DNA from: Bdellovibrionales bacterium
Lineage (GTDB): Bacteria; Bdellovibrionota; Bdellovibrionia; Bdellovibrionales; UBA1609
Direction: 5' to 3'
DNA: 32,394 nucleotides
Assembly (NCBI GenBank): GCA_014323935.1
Contig: JACOND010000015.1
Coordinates: forward strand, 1 to 32,394
The notes beneath the pieces were generated by a model. The model was not told the origin of the DNA and ran no database searches. It saw only the letters and a list, made by a program, of their open reading frames with translations. The translations under genes and the position numbers were made by a program. The stretch's first letter is position 1; the number at the start of each line of letters is the position of its first letter. Shown piece after piece: positions 8,169-17,247 of this stretch.

Positions 8169-8414
8169 ATGAGCAATAAGAGTGTTGAAAACAAAGTTTT
8201 TGATATAGTTTCTAAACAACTTTCTATTGAAAAAAATAAAATAAAAAAGTCTTATAGTTTTATTAAAGATTTAAAAGCAGACAGTTTAGATGTTGTTGAG
8301 TTAATTATGTCTGTTGAAGAAGAGTGGAAGATCTCTATTCCTGATGAAATCGCAGAAAAAATGGAAACCATTCAAGATGTTATAAATTATGTAAAACAAA
8401 AAGCTAAGCTTTAA
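8169..8414 (+). CDS. acpP: Acyl carrier protein
   Basis: An 81-aa acidic carrier of the growing acyl chain in fatty acid synthesis. The 4'-phosphopantetheine attachment site is Ser39 in ADSLDVVELIMSVEEEW. Helix 3 and the C-terminal EKMETIQDVINYV segment match the family. It lies 10 bases after rpmF and 11 before rpiB, in a tight operon. The linker KNKIKKSYSFIKDLKAD is more Lys-rich than in free-living relatives, in line with the AT bias. The usual partners fabG and fabF are not next to it. Confidence 0.95.
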   Translation: MSNKSVENKVFDIVSKQLSIEKNKIKKSYSFIKDLKADSLDVVELIMSVEEEWKISIPDEIAEKMETIQDVINYVKQKAKL

Positions 8415-8425
8415 AAAATTGTTTT

Positions 8426-8863
8426 ATGAGGAAAGATGCTTTTTACTCTCTCCCTCTTTTAATTGCCTGTGATCATGCAGGTTTTGAGTTAAAAAATAAA
8501 CTTTTAGAAAATAATAGATTTTTATGGAATGATTTAGGGTGCTTTAAAGCTGAAAGAACAGACTATCCGGATTTCGCAAATAAACTTTGCTTAAAATTAG
8601 AAAAAAATATGAAAGGCGTTTTAATTTGTGGAACAGGACAGGGAATGTCTATTACAGCAAACCGTTGGAAACATATTAGATCAAGTCTTTGTTGGAATGA
8701 AGAGATTGCTTTTTTAGCTAGAAGTCATAATAACTCAAATGTTTTATGTCTTCCTGGACAATTTTTAGATGAAAAAAAAGCTCTTTCTATTTTAAAGGTT
8801 TTTTTGAAAACTCCTTTTGAAAACAATGAAGTCTATCAACGAAGAATAAAAAAATTGAGTTAG
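8426..8863 (+). CDS. rpiB: Ribose-5-phosphate isomerase B
   Basis: A 145-aa RpiB/LacAB-family enzyme that interconverts ribose-5-phosphate and ribulose-5-phosphate. Visible motifs are ACDHAGFELK near the N-terminus, ERTDYPDFA, the catalytic Cys68 in LICGTGQGMSITANR, and RSHNNSNVLCLPGQF, which matches the RxHNDxNVL substrate loop. Length is normal for the family. It sits 11 bases after acpP and only 4 before pdxJ, so the genes are almost certainly cotranscribed. In many proteobacteria rpiB closes the fab gene cluster, which agrees with this being a shrunken version of that cluster. Confidence 0.93.
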   Translation: MRKDAFYSLPLLIACDHAGFELKNKLLENNRFLWNDLGCFKAERTDYPDFANKLCLKLEKNMKGVLICGTGQGMSITANRWKHIRSSLCWNEEIAFLARSHNNSNVLCLPGQFLDEKKALSILKVFLKTPFENNEVYQRRIKKLS

Positions 8864-8867
8864 TTTT

Positions 8868-9623
8868 ATGAAAACACAGCTCAGTGTCAACATTAACAAA
8901 ATAGCAACTTTAAGAAATGCAAGAGGTAAAAATCTTCCTGACCTTTGTTATTTTGCAAAAATAGTACTGCAGACAAAAGCAAAAGGTTTAACGATTCATC
9001 CTCGCCCTGATGAAAGACATATTCGTTATCAAGATGTAAAAGATATAAAAAAGCTTATAAAAAACTATTTAGATAAAGAATTAAATATAGAAGGTTACCC
9101 TTCCCTACCCTTTATGGAGTTAGTAAAAAAGATAAAACCCCATCAATGCACTTTAGTTCCTGATTCTCCTCAAGTTATCACCTCTCATGAAGGTTGGGAT
9201 TTTATTAAAAAAGAAGAGTTTTTAATTGAAAAAATAAAAGAGATGAAAGAAAAATCCATTCGTGTCAGTTTATTTTTAGATCCTTTAAAATTTAATTTAA
9301 AACAAAATGAATCTTTACAAAAAATTAATCCCGACCGGGTGGAATTCTACACTGAAGCCTATGCAAATAGCTATAAAAATAAAAAGAAAAGAAAAAAAAT
9401 CTTAGCCTTATACCAAAAATGGGGAAAACTTATTCAAAAAAGTTCTATAGATTTAAATGCAGGACATGACTTGAATCAAGAAAATCTTTTAGAATTACTA
9501 AAGGCTTTACCTTATATTAAAGAGATTTCTATAGGACAAGCTTTAATCTCAGAATCTTTAGAAAAAGGACTTTCTTCCACAATTCATTCCTATTTAAAAA
9601 TCATAAAATCTGCTTTAAGTTAG
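8868..9623 (+). CDS. pdxJ: Pyridoxine 5'-phosphate synthase
   Basis: A 251-aa enzyme that condenses 1-deoxyxylulose-5-phosphate with aminoacetone phosphate to pyridoxine 5'-phosphate in DXP-dependent vitamin B6 synthesis. Motifs are SVNINKIATLRNARG, HPRPDERHIRYQDV, NIEGYP, LVPDSP, FYTEAYA and NAGHDLNQENL. The NINK, HPRPDERHIRY and NAGHDL variants are those I associate with Bacteroidota and some other phyla rather than Escherichia coli. The usual IGHA near the C-terminus reads IGQA, replacing a conserved phosphate-site histidine. It begins 4 bases after rpiB and ends the operon. Its presence implies at least partial de novo B6 synthesis. Confidence 0.93.
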   Translation: MKTQLSVNINKIATLRNARGKNLPDLCYFAKIVLQTKAKGLTIHPRPDERHIRYQDVKDIKKLIKNYLDKELNIEGYPSLPFMELVKKIKPHQCTLVPDSPQVITSHEGWDFIKKEEFLIEKIKEMKEKSIRVSLFLDPLKFNLKQNESLQKINPDRVEFYTEAYANSYKNKKKRKKILALYQKWGKLIQKSSIDLNAGHDLNQENLLELLKALPYIKEISIGQALISESLEKGLSSTIHSYLKIIKSALS

Positions 9624-9679
9624 TCAATTTTTATTTTCTAATGTTAGTTTTTTATATTTATTGTATTGATTTTTAATAG

Positions 9680-9703
9680 AACTTATTTTATTAATAATAA
9701 GTT
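9680..9703 (+). promoter_or_regulatory. Inverted repeat abutting the aconitase start
   Basis: AACTTATT and AATAAGTT, 8 bp each with an 8-base spacer, end exactly at the ATG of the aconitase gene. No Shine-Dalgarno site is present. It could be an operator or a hairpin in the short leader; the AT-rich background makes chance plausible. Confidence 0.35.
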
Positions 9704-11962
9704 ATGTTTGATGCAAAAAAAAGTCCTTTATTTGTAAAAAAATGTTATGAGAAATCTAAAAAGAATTTATCTCTAGTTAAAAAGGTATTAGATCGTCCTT
9801 TGACTTTAGCTGAGAAAATTTTATTTTCTCATTTATCTCAACCTACAGAATTTAAGGATAAAGAAAGCTTGTTTCTTAACTTAGAACCTAACCGTGTGAT
9901 TATGCAAGATGTGACAGCTCAAATGGCTTTATTACAATTTATGTTGGCTGGTAAAGAATCAACAGCAGTTCCTACAACGATTCACTGTGATCATTTAATT
10001 ACAGCTCAAAAAGGAGTTAAAGAAGATTTAAAAGAATCTCTTATTTCAAATAAAGAGGTTTTTGATTTTTTATCTTCTGTAGCAAACCAATATAATATTG
10101 GTTTTTGGAAACCAGGAGCTGGAATTATTCATCAAGTTGTGTTAGAAAATTATGCTTTCCCTGGAGCTTTAATTATAGGAACAGATTCTCATACTCCTAA
10201 TGCTGGAGGTTTAGGTTCTCTAGCTGTAGGAGTTGGGGGTGCTGATGCTGTAGACGTTATGGCAGGATTTAGTTGGGAACTAAAAAGACCTAAAATTTTA
10301 GGAGTTCATTTAACAGGTTGTCTTTCTGGCTGGGCTTCCCCTAAAGATGTGATTTTAAAGTTACTTGGTCTTTTAACTGTAAAAGGAGGAACGAATAAAA
10401 TCATTGAGTATTTTGGTAAAGGAACTCAAAGCATAAGTTGTACAGGAAAAGCAACCATTACAAATATGGGAGCAGAATTAGGTGCCAGTTCTTCTCTTTT
10501 TCCTTATGATTTAAAAATGAAAAACTATTTATTAAGTACTCATAGAGAAAGTATAGCTCATTTAGCCGATCAGTTTTCAGACATGCTCACAGCAGACACT
10601 GAAGTGTTAAATAAAGCAGATGAGTATTATGATGAATTGATAGAAATAGATTTATCCTCTTTAGAACCTCATATTTCAGGACCTCACAGCCCTGACCGGG
10701 TCCGTCCTTTAAGAAAAATGAAAGAGGAAGCTAAAAAAGAAGGATGGCCTGTTGAACTTTCAGCTGCTTTAATTGGTTCTTGTACAAATTCTTCTTATGA
10801 AGACATTGGTCTATCTGCCCATGTTGCTAAGCAAGCTAAAGCTTATGGATTAAAAATGCCTCAAGCTTTTTTAGTCACTCCTGGATCAGAACTTGTAAAA
10901 AAAACTATTGAAAGAGATGCTTATATGAAAAATTTTCAAGATATTGGAGCTCTTGTCTTAGCAAATGCTTGTGGACCTTGTATTGGTCAATGGCAAAGAA
11001 ATCTTCCTAAAGGCAAGGTTAATACTATACTCAATAGTTTTAATAGAAACTTTAAAGGTCGTAATGATGCGAATCTAGAAACTCTCTCTTTTATAGCGAG
11101 TCCTGAAATTGTCACAGTTTTAGGCTTAGCTGGACGTTTAGATTTTAATCCAGAAACAGATACCTTAGAACATGAAGGAAAGAGAATTCAATTTAAAGCA
11201 CCTGTTGCTAAAGAACTTCCAGAAGAAAAATTTGTTATTGCAACAGATACTTATATTTCTCCCGATTCCAACAAAAAGAAGAAGATAAAAATTAAGGAGA
11301 ATTCTACAAGACTTCAAGTTCTTAAACCTTTTTCTCCTTGGGACGGAAAAGATATGGAAGATCTTATAGTTTTGTGTAAAGCGAGAGGAAAGTGTACAAC
11401 AGATCATATTTCCCCGGCCGGTTTTTGGCTAAAATACCGAGGTCATTTAGATAAAATTTCAGATAATCTTTTATTAGGAGCTGTCAATGATTGGACGGGA
11501 GAAGTGGGCCGAGTTAAAAATATTTTTAATGGAGAAAAGGCTTCTTTTTCAGAGGTTGCCAGAGATTATAAAAAAAGAGGGAAAGCTTGGATGATTGTAG
11601 GTTGTGAAAACTATGGAGAAGGAAGTAGCAGAGAACATGCAGCTATGACTCCTCGTTATTTAGGGGCTAAAGTGGTTTTAGTTAAAAGCTTTGCCCGTAT
11701 TCATGAAACGAATTTAAAAAAACAAGGCATTTTACCTTTAACTTTTATAAACCCAGAAGATGAGAATAAATTTCAACCTGAAGATTTAATAAGTGTTACT
11801 TCATTGAAAGACTTAGCTCCTGGTAAAAATATTAGAATTCTAATTAAACATAAAGAGGGAACAAAAGAAGAAATTCTAGTTAAACATTCTTTAAATTCAG
11901 AGCAAATTAAATGGTTTAAAGCAGGATCTTCTTTAAATACCTTAAAAAAAAGCTTGTTTTAA
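9704..11962 (+). CDS. Aconitate hydratase (mitochondrial-type)
   Basis: A 752-aa enzyme that interconverts citrate and isocitrate in the TCA cycle. The 4Fe-4S ligands are visible as Cys360 (IGSCTNSS) and Cys423/Cys426 (ACGPCIGQW). HCDHLI, GTDSHTPNAGGLG and GVGGADAVD line the active site, and the swivelling C-terminal domain carries GEGSSREHAA and an SFARIHETNLKKQGILPL segment. The length and these motifs match the mitochondrial-type aconitase rather than AcnB or the longer AcnA/IRP form. It stands alone on the plus strand and runs convergently into the nuclease gene with a gap of only 7 bases. Confidence 0.93.
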   Translation: MFDAKKSPLFVKKCYEKSKKNLSLVKKVLDRPLTLAEKILFSHLSQPTEFKDKESLFLNLEPNRVIMQDVTAQMALLQFMLAGKESTAVPTTIHCDHLITAQKGVKEDLKESLISNKEVFDFLSSVANQYNIGFWKPGAGIIHQVVLENYAFPGALIIGTDSHTPNAGGLGSLAVGVGGADAVDVMAGFSWELKRPKILGVHLTGCLSGWASPKDVILKLLGLLTVKGGTNKIIEYFGKGTQSISCTGKATITNMGAELGASSSLFPYDLKMKNYLLSTHRESIAHLADQFSDMLTADTEVLNKADEYYDELIEIDLSSLEPHISGPHSPDRVRPLRKMKEEAKKEGWPVELSAALIGSCTNSSYEDIGLSAHVAKQAKAYGLKMPQAFLVTPGSELVKKTIERDAYMKNFQDIGALVLANACGPCIGQWQRNLPKGKVNTILNSFNRNFKGRNDANLETLSFIASPEIVTVLGLAGRLDFNPETDTLEHEGKRIQFKAPVAKELPEEKFVIATDTYISPDSNKKKKIKIKENSTRLQVLKPFSPWDGKDMEDLIVLCKARGKCTTDHISPAGFWLKYRGHLDKISDNLLLGAVNDWTGEVGRVKNIFNGEKASFSEVARDYKKRGKAWMIVGCENYGEGSSREHAAMTPRYLGAKVVLVKSFARIHETNLKKQGILPLTFINPEDENKFQPEDLISVTSLKDLAPGKNIRILIKHKEGTKEEILVKHSLNSEQIKWFKAGSSLNTLKKSLF

Positions 11963-11969
11963 GATATAT

Positions 11970-12776
11970 TTATTTTTTTAAAAGGAAAGAGCAGTTTTCT
12001 AATACTTTTTTACCAGAAAAATCAGATAAAATATCTAAATCTGTTTGAGTTTCTATTTGTTCTATTTTAACTTCAAAATCTTTAACTAAAGTTTTTCTCT
12101 TAGTAGATTGAGGTATAATAATAGAGCAACTTGAAAACTGAGATTCACTGTAATGAATTACTATTTTAAAAAACGAGCTTGGTAATTCAGTTATTTTAGA
12201 TTGAACGGCCTTCCAGCAAGGGGCTAATTTATTAGGTTCTTTAGAATAAATAGGACCTGTTAAGACTTGAACTTCTTTTCCTGTTTTTACAAAATCTCTC
12301 ACTTTTTCTTCAAACTCTCTCCAGGGACCTTGATTGAGATCTCTTTTTTGAGGTACAATATTACTCATATATTGAGCTTGGTAAGCATACAAAGAGGCTT
12401 TAAAAGAACCTAAAGGAGCTAAATGTCCTTTATCATATCCATAATCTCTCCCCTTTTTATCACAATCACTCGCTCCTTCATAATCTTTATAGCTCAAAGT
12501 GTTATTTTTTAAGAAAGGATCTAATTTATATTTTCTTTCTTCTTTAGAATGTCCCCATAGGATATGAGGTGATAAAAAATAAGCTAGAAAAATAGGAAAT
12601 TTTTTTTCTAAATCAAATTGAAAAATAAAAATGTCATGTGAAATCACAGGATGTTTTGTTATATCTTTTAAAGGAAGAGACATGGGCCAGTGTTTGGAAT
12701 AAAGTTTTTCCTCATTAGAATGAGATAAAAAGCTAAATAAAATAGAAACTAAAAAAAGAGTTTTCGTTTTTTTCAA
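11970..12776 (-). CDS. Exported DNA/RNA non-specific endonuclease
   Basis: A 268-aa beta-beta-alpha-metal nuclease of the NUC1/Serratia type. An N-terminal signal peptide (about residues 1-20) indicates export. The catalytic motif DRGH appears as DKGH (115-118, His118 the general base) in GYDKGHLAPLGSF. The metal-binding part follows as SNIVPQKRDLNQGPWREFE (Asn139, Asn148, a Glu near 154). Relatives degrade DNA and RNA outside the cell or in the periplasm, for nutrition or attack. In a predatory or intracellular bacterium it could digest host or prey nucleic acid; that is inference. It has no operon partner and is convergent with aconitase. Confidence 0.88.
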   Translation of the reverse strand: MKKTKTLFLVSILFSFLSHSNEEKLYSKHWPMSLPLKDITKHPVISHDIFIFQFDLEKKFPIFLAYFLSPHILWGHSKEERKYKLDPFLKNNTLSYKDYEGASDCDKKGRDYGYDKGHLAPLGSFKASLYAYQAQYMSNIVPQKRDLNQGPWREFEEKVRDFVKTGKEVQVLTGPIYSKEPNKLAPCWKAVQSKITELPSSFFKIVIHYSESQFSSCSIIIPQSTKRKTLVKDFEVKIEQIETQTDLDILSDFSGKKVLENCSFLLKK

Positions 12777-12926
12777 AATAAACCTTTAGAAGACTTTATA
12801 GCATTCTATTAAAAAAATCAATTTTTTTATATTTTTTAATAATTTTTAAGATTAGCTTTTGTAATTTTTTTTAAAAAATATTTTTATATTGAAAATATTT
12901 TTTTATTCTTTTTTAATGTTCTTCAT

Positions 12927-14864
12927 TTGATTTATTTCATTAATATTTATCTATTTTTTTTACTCACAGTTTTTCTTATGTTTTTTCCATGGAATTTACA
13001 TGCTTTTCATGTGTATAAAAAAACTGAAGAAAATATCAGCATAGAAGATCGAATCACTCATCCTTTCATGCCTCACAGGCTTATCACTGTTTACTCTGAA
13101 GACATTATTAAAAAAGCTCATGCTGATTTTAATCAGAAAAACGAAATTGTAAAAGAACATGAACTTTTTTTAGAAATTTTAAATGAATTCACTGTCGATC
13201 AAATGACTTTGTTATTCAATAAAAAAAATATAAGAGTTTCTTTAGAACAGTTAGATATTCTTTACAACAAGCCTCAAAGTTCAAGAGTTATATCTTTTAT
13301 TTTAGAAAACAAACTTTCCTTTCAAGATACATTAATTTTACTTCTTCCTTTTTTAAGGGAAAATCTTTTAACCGATTTAGAAATAATTGAAATTTTACAA
13401 ACAACAAAATTTGATTTCAACACTTTGATACAATTTAAAGATTTCGTTGACCTTTTTAGTGTAAAAAATTTTCAAACTTATCACTTTCAAGAATCTTCAA
13501 CTGATTTAGAAAATGATTCTAAGGAGTTTTCAAACAACTTTTTAAATTTAGATACAAGAATTGTTATCACTTCTTTAGCACATATAGCTATACTTTATCG
13601 TCGGCTGGAGTTGATAAAATTTTTATATAAAAATGAGGACTTTAACCCTCAAGTTGTAAATCATGCTTTGCAAACTCCTTTACATAATTTATTTGATTCT
13701 TTTTTTTCTCAAAGTTCCTTGAAAATTTGGAGTGAAAAAGATTGGATTGAAGTTTTAAATGTTATTTTTAAAAATAAAAAAGTGGATCTGAATTCAAGAG
13801 ATATTCATGGCTTTGTTCCTATGGCTATTGCTATTCTTGAAGGACATAAAAAAGCTCTTTCTTATTTTTTAAGAAATGAAAAGGTCAATTTATTTGTCAA
13901 AGATAACTATGGAAGATCTTTGATTCTTCTTGCCTCTCAATCAAAACTCATAAGAAAAAAAGAAATAGTAAATTTGCTTTATGAAAAAGGAATTGAAATA
14001 ACTCCTAGTAAATTTAATGACTACCTAGATAAAAATTTCAATTCGATTCAGATTCAAACGATTTCTCCTCTTGAAGAAATAATTGTAACAATTGCAGGAA
14101 TAATAGATGAAAAAAGAAAAGAAAAGCAAATAAGTAACCAAAGGGCTTATTTAAGTTTAAAAGCCCTTTGGATTTATGATCAAAAAATAAAAAAAAGTCA
14201 AAGAGTAAAATCTTTTTTAAAAGACTTATTAAAACAATCTGATAATTATTATGAAAAACCTGTGATAGATGCTATTAAAGCAGATGATTCTATTTTTTTT
14301 GAAACATTTTTTAAAGAAAAATATATTATAGAATTTATCAACCAAGTTTTTTTAGATCCTTTTCGGCTTCAATCTTCACAAAAAAATAAAATAAAAAATA
14401 CTTTATCATATCATTTGTTATTGCTTGCCATTGAAGAAAATTCGCCAAAAGTTGTTAAATTTTTTATGGAAAATATTACAAATCCTTTGATTTTAAACCC
14501 TTCCTCAAATAAAAAAAAATCTTATTTTTATTATATGGATCCTTTATCAGAAGCTTTTCTTAATTTAGCTTCTTTGAATTTTCTTTTACCTAGCAGGTTA
14601 AAAAAAGATAGAAAAAAAATAGAAAACAGCAAAGAAATCATTAACATCATTAGGACTTATATAAAAGATTTTGAAATTGAAAATTTTATGAATTTAAATC
14701 CCATGAAAATTGCTTATCTAACAGGGAATATGAAAGAAGTACAAAGGCTTAACTCTAAAGGCATTCTTACTCCTAAAGGAGATATATGGAGAGGAGTCAG
14801 TGTTTCTTTTAAAGAATTTTTTACTAAACAAAACCCTACTTCTTCTTGCAAAAGTGTTTTTTAA
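12927..14864 (+). CDS. Large exported ankyrin-like repeat protein (family B, copy 1)
   Basis: A 645-aa protein of unknown function. The best start is TTG at 12927; an ATG at 12978 would cut the signal peptide, which ends WNLHA (about residue 26). An N-terminal helical region common to the family follows, including QDTLILLLPFLRENLLTDLEIIEIL (about 130-155). Ankyrin-like units follow at about 214-350: TPLHNLF, NSRDIHGFVPMAIAI, VKDNYGRSLILLAS. A second helical part carries YYMDPLSEAFLNLASLN and NFMNLNPMKIAYLTGN. The protein ends SSCKSVF. No Shine-Dalgarno site is evident. Paralogues are at 14985 and 20124, and a remnant at 19505. Ankyrin proteins commonly bind other proteins; secreted ones serve as effectors in some intracellular bacteria. 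Confidence 0.82.
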   Translation: MIYFINIYLFFLLTVFLMFFPWNLHAFHVYKKTEENISIEDRITHPFMPHRLITVYSEDIIKKAHADFNQKNEIVKEHELFLEILNEFTVDQMTLLFNKKNIRVSLEQLDILYNKPQSSRVISFILENKLSFQDTLILLLPFLRENLLTDLEIIEILQTTKFDFNTLIQFKDFVDLFSVKNFQTYHFQESSTDLENDSKEFSNNFLNLDTRIVITSLAHIAILYRRLELIKFLYKNEDFNPQVVNHALQTPLHNLFDSFFSQSSLKIWSEKDWIEVLNVIFKNKKVDLNSRDIHGFVPMAIAILEGHKKALSYFLRNEKVNLFVKDNYGRSLILLASQSKLIRKKEIVNLLYEKGIEITPSKFNDYLDKNFNSIQIQTISPLEEIIVTIAGIIDEKRKEKQISNQRAYLSLKALWIYDQKIKKSQRVKSFLKDLLKQSDNYYEKPVIDAIKADDSIFFETFFKEKYIIEFINQVFLDPFRLQSSQKNKIKNTLSYHLLLLAIEENSPKVVKFFMENITNPLILNPSSNKKKSYFYYMDPLSEAFLNLASLNFLLPSRLKKDRKKIENSKEIINIIRTYIKDFEIENFMNLNPMKIAYLTGNMKEVQRLNSKGILTPKGDIWRGVSVSFKEFFTKQNPTSSCKSVF

Positions 14865-14984
14865 TAAAATTAAAATATATAATATACTATTTTATAAAAA
14901 AATCAAGATCTTTTTATTTATCTTTTTTTAATATTTTTTTTATTGCTATATAAAAAAATATTTTTATACAATTTATGAGAGAGT

Positions 14985-17063
14985 ATGTTAGTTCATTTAA
15001 AGTGCATTATATTTTTTTTCAGTAAAATTTTCTTTCTATTTTTTTCATGGACTGTATATGCAAGTTATCTTCAAATAACTTCTGAGGGAAAGATTACTTT
15101 AAATAAATCTACTTATCCTTTATTTCCTGGGATAGAGTTTTTTCTTCATTCAGAGGAGATAGCAGAAGAATTTTTTAATCTTTATAAAAAAAATAATGAG
15201 GAAGTAAAAAAAAATGATTTAGCTTTACAGTTTTTAAATTTAAATGTGAAACAAATTGCTTCGATACTCAATGAAGACACTTTAATATTTTCTTCTCCAA
15301 AAGTTAAATCTAAAATTTCTTTTGAAAATTTAAATGAACTTTATGAATTAGCTGAAGTTTTAAAAATTATTTCTTTTATTAAACAAAATCAGCTTTCCCC
15401 TCAACACACTCTTATTTTACTTCTTCCTTTTTTACAATCGGGCCGTTTAACGGATCTAGAAATAATTGAAATTTTAGAAGCCATAAAATTTAATCCAAAT
15501 ACTATCTTAAAAGTTATAGATATAGTCAGTGTTTTAGTTTCCTCTGAGGATTTTCATTTTCAAAAGAAGGAACAGGATTTAAAAAATGAGAATTTAAATC
15601 AAATTTTAGATAGCTTAAAAAAATTATTAAAACTCAATCCAGAATCTTTTTTTAAAGTTCAATCTGAAGAAGAACTTTTAAAACAACTGAATTTAACAAA
15701 AGATGTATTTTTAGAACCAGAACTTATTATCACTTCTCTCCCTCATATAGCTATGCTCTATTATAGGAAAGATTTAATAAAATATTTTTATGAACACTTT
15801 GAATTTGATCCTCAGATTGTAGATCATGCAAAACGAACTCCGTTACATCTTTTATTACAAACAAAACTTTCTTCTAAAACAGCTATTAAGGATACACTGA
15901 AGATACTTGATATTGTTTTTAGAAATGAAAAAGTTGATATCAATTCAAAAGATATTCATGGTTTAGTTCCTTTAGCTACTGCTATCTTTTCAGAAAATAA
16001 AGATATCTTTTTTTACTTTTTTGAAAATAGAAAATTAAAAAAAATAGATTTTTCGGCTAAAGATAATTATAACAGAACTCTTGCTCATTTTGCATCTCAA
16101 TCAGAAATAGAAGAGAAGGAAAAAATAATAGCCCTTATCGTTAAATTAGGAGATCATAGTGTATTAGTTCCTGATTTTTTTAGAAGAGCTATAAATCAAA
16201 ATTTCAAATCGATTCAAATAAAATCCCTTCATCCTCTTCAAAATATTATTTTAGTTATCAAAGATATAATTATTAAAAAAATAGAAAAAGAACAGGTCAG
16301 TAAACAGGATGTCCTTTTAAGTTTGGCAATCCTTCAAAAGTATTATAAAAAAATAACTAACAGTGAAAAAATACAAGATTCTTTGAAAAATTCATTAGAA
16401 CAATCTCACAATCCTTATGAGCAATCTGTCATGAGAGCTATAAAACATAATGATCGCAAATTTTTTGAAGAGACTTTTAAATTTCAGGAAATTAAAGAGC
16501 TTGTCAATTCTATTTTTTCCTATAAAATTGAATACTTAACTCATGGAATCAGTCAAATAAAAGATGTTCCGGCCTATCATCTTTTACTTTATGCAATTAA
16601 AAAAAATGCTCCAGATGTTGTCAGCTTTCTTGTGGAAAATATAAAAAATCCTTTTATTTTAAGCTCTTTTTCAATAAAAGAAAATTCTGATTCTTATTAT
16701 ATGGATCCTTTATCAGAAGCTCTTCTTAATGTTTCTGTTTTAAATTTATTTTCTATTACAATGGCAGAAGAAGATTACAGACAAAAAATGAAAAACAGTG
16801 AGGAAATCATTGATATCCTTATGAACACAAAAAAAATTAACAATACAAATTTTATGAATTTAACTCCTAGGGATATTGCCTACCTAACAGGTCAAAAAAA
16901 ACAAGAAGAAAAGCTTGCCTCTTATTTTCCTAAACCAGAGGGTGAAGTGTGGAAAAATGTAGTTGTCTTTTTTAGAGAGGTTGTTAAAGAACAAGGATTT
17001 AAAAATATGAGTTCAGAAAGAAATACAAAAGAAACTTCTAGTTGTAAATCTGTTTTTCACTAG
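14985..17063 (+). CDS. Large exported ankyrin-like repeat protein (family B, copy 2)
   Basis: A 692-aa paralogue of the gene 120 bases upstream and of that at 20124. The ATG at 14985 follows GAGAG. A hydrophobic N-terminus ending FFSWTVYA (about residue 26) is the signal peptide. The family block HTLILLLPFLQSGRLTDLEIIEIL lies near residues 142-165. Ankyrin-like units at about 250-385 show TPLHLLL, NSKDIHGLVPLATAI and AKDNYNRTLAHFASQ. Later blocks are YYMDPLSEALLNVSVLN and NFMNLTPRDIAYLTGQ. It ends TSSCKSVFH, keeping the terminal cysteine motif. Tandem position with copy 1 suggests duplication. It is convergent with a HEAT-family gene at 17248-18078. Confidence 0.83.
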   Translation: MLVHLKCIIFFFSKIFFLFFSWTVYASYLQITSEGKITLNKSTYPLFPGIEFFLHSEEIAEEFFNLYKKNNEEVKKNDLALQFLNLNVKQIASILNEDTLIFSSPKVKSKISFENLNELYELAEVLKIISFIKQNQLSPQHTLILLLPFLQSGRLTDLEIIEILEAIKFNPNTILKVIDIVSVLVSSEDFHFQKKEQDLKNENLNQILDSLKKLLKLNPESFFKVQSEEELLKQLNLTKDVFLEPELIITSLPHIAMLYYRKDLIKYFYEHFEFDPQIVDHAKRTPLHLLLQTKLSSKTAIKDTLKILDIVFRNEKVDINSKDIHGLVPLATAIFSENKDIFFYFFENRKLKKIDFSAKDNYNRTLAHFASQSEIEEKEKIIALIVKLGDHSVLVPDFFRRAINQNFKSIQIKSLHPLQNIILVIKDIIIKKIEKEQVSKQDVLLSLAILQKYYKKITNSEKIQDSLKNSLEQSHNPYEQSVMRAIKHNDRKFFEETFKFQEIKELVNSIFSYKIEYLTHGISQIKDVPAYHLLLYAIKKNAPDVVSFLVENIKNPFILSSFSIKENSDSYYMDPLSEALLNVSVLNLFSITMAEEDYRQKMKNSEEIIDILMNTKKINNTNFMNLTPRDIAYLTGQKKQEEKLASYFPKPEGEVWKNVVVFFREVVKEQGFKNMSSERNTKETSSCKSVFH

Positions 17064-17247
17064 AAATTTAATGATATATCTTTACCTAGTTACTTAGATT
17101 CTCTTCTCAGTTTCTTTTTGTCTTCTGAGATCTTATCTTGTTTTTTCTACTTCATCTAACTTATTTTCAGAACAACTACATAAAAAGCTTTATAAGAATA
17201 AATATTAAAATAGGTTTTTTAAAGTTGAAATGATTTTATAAAAATTT

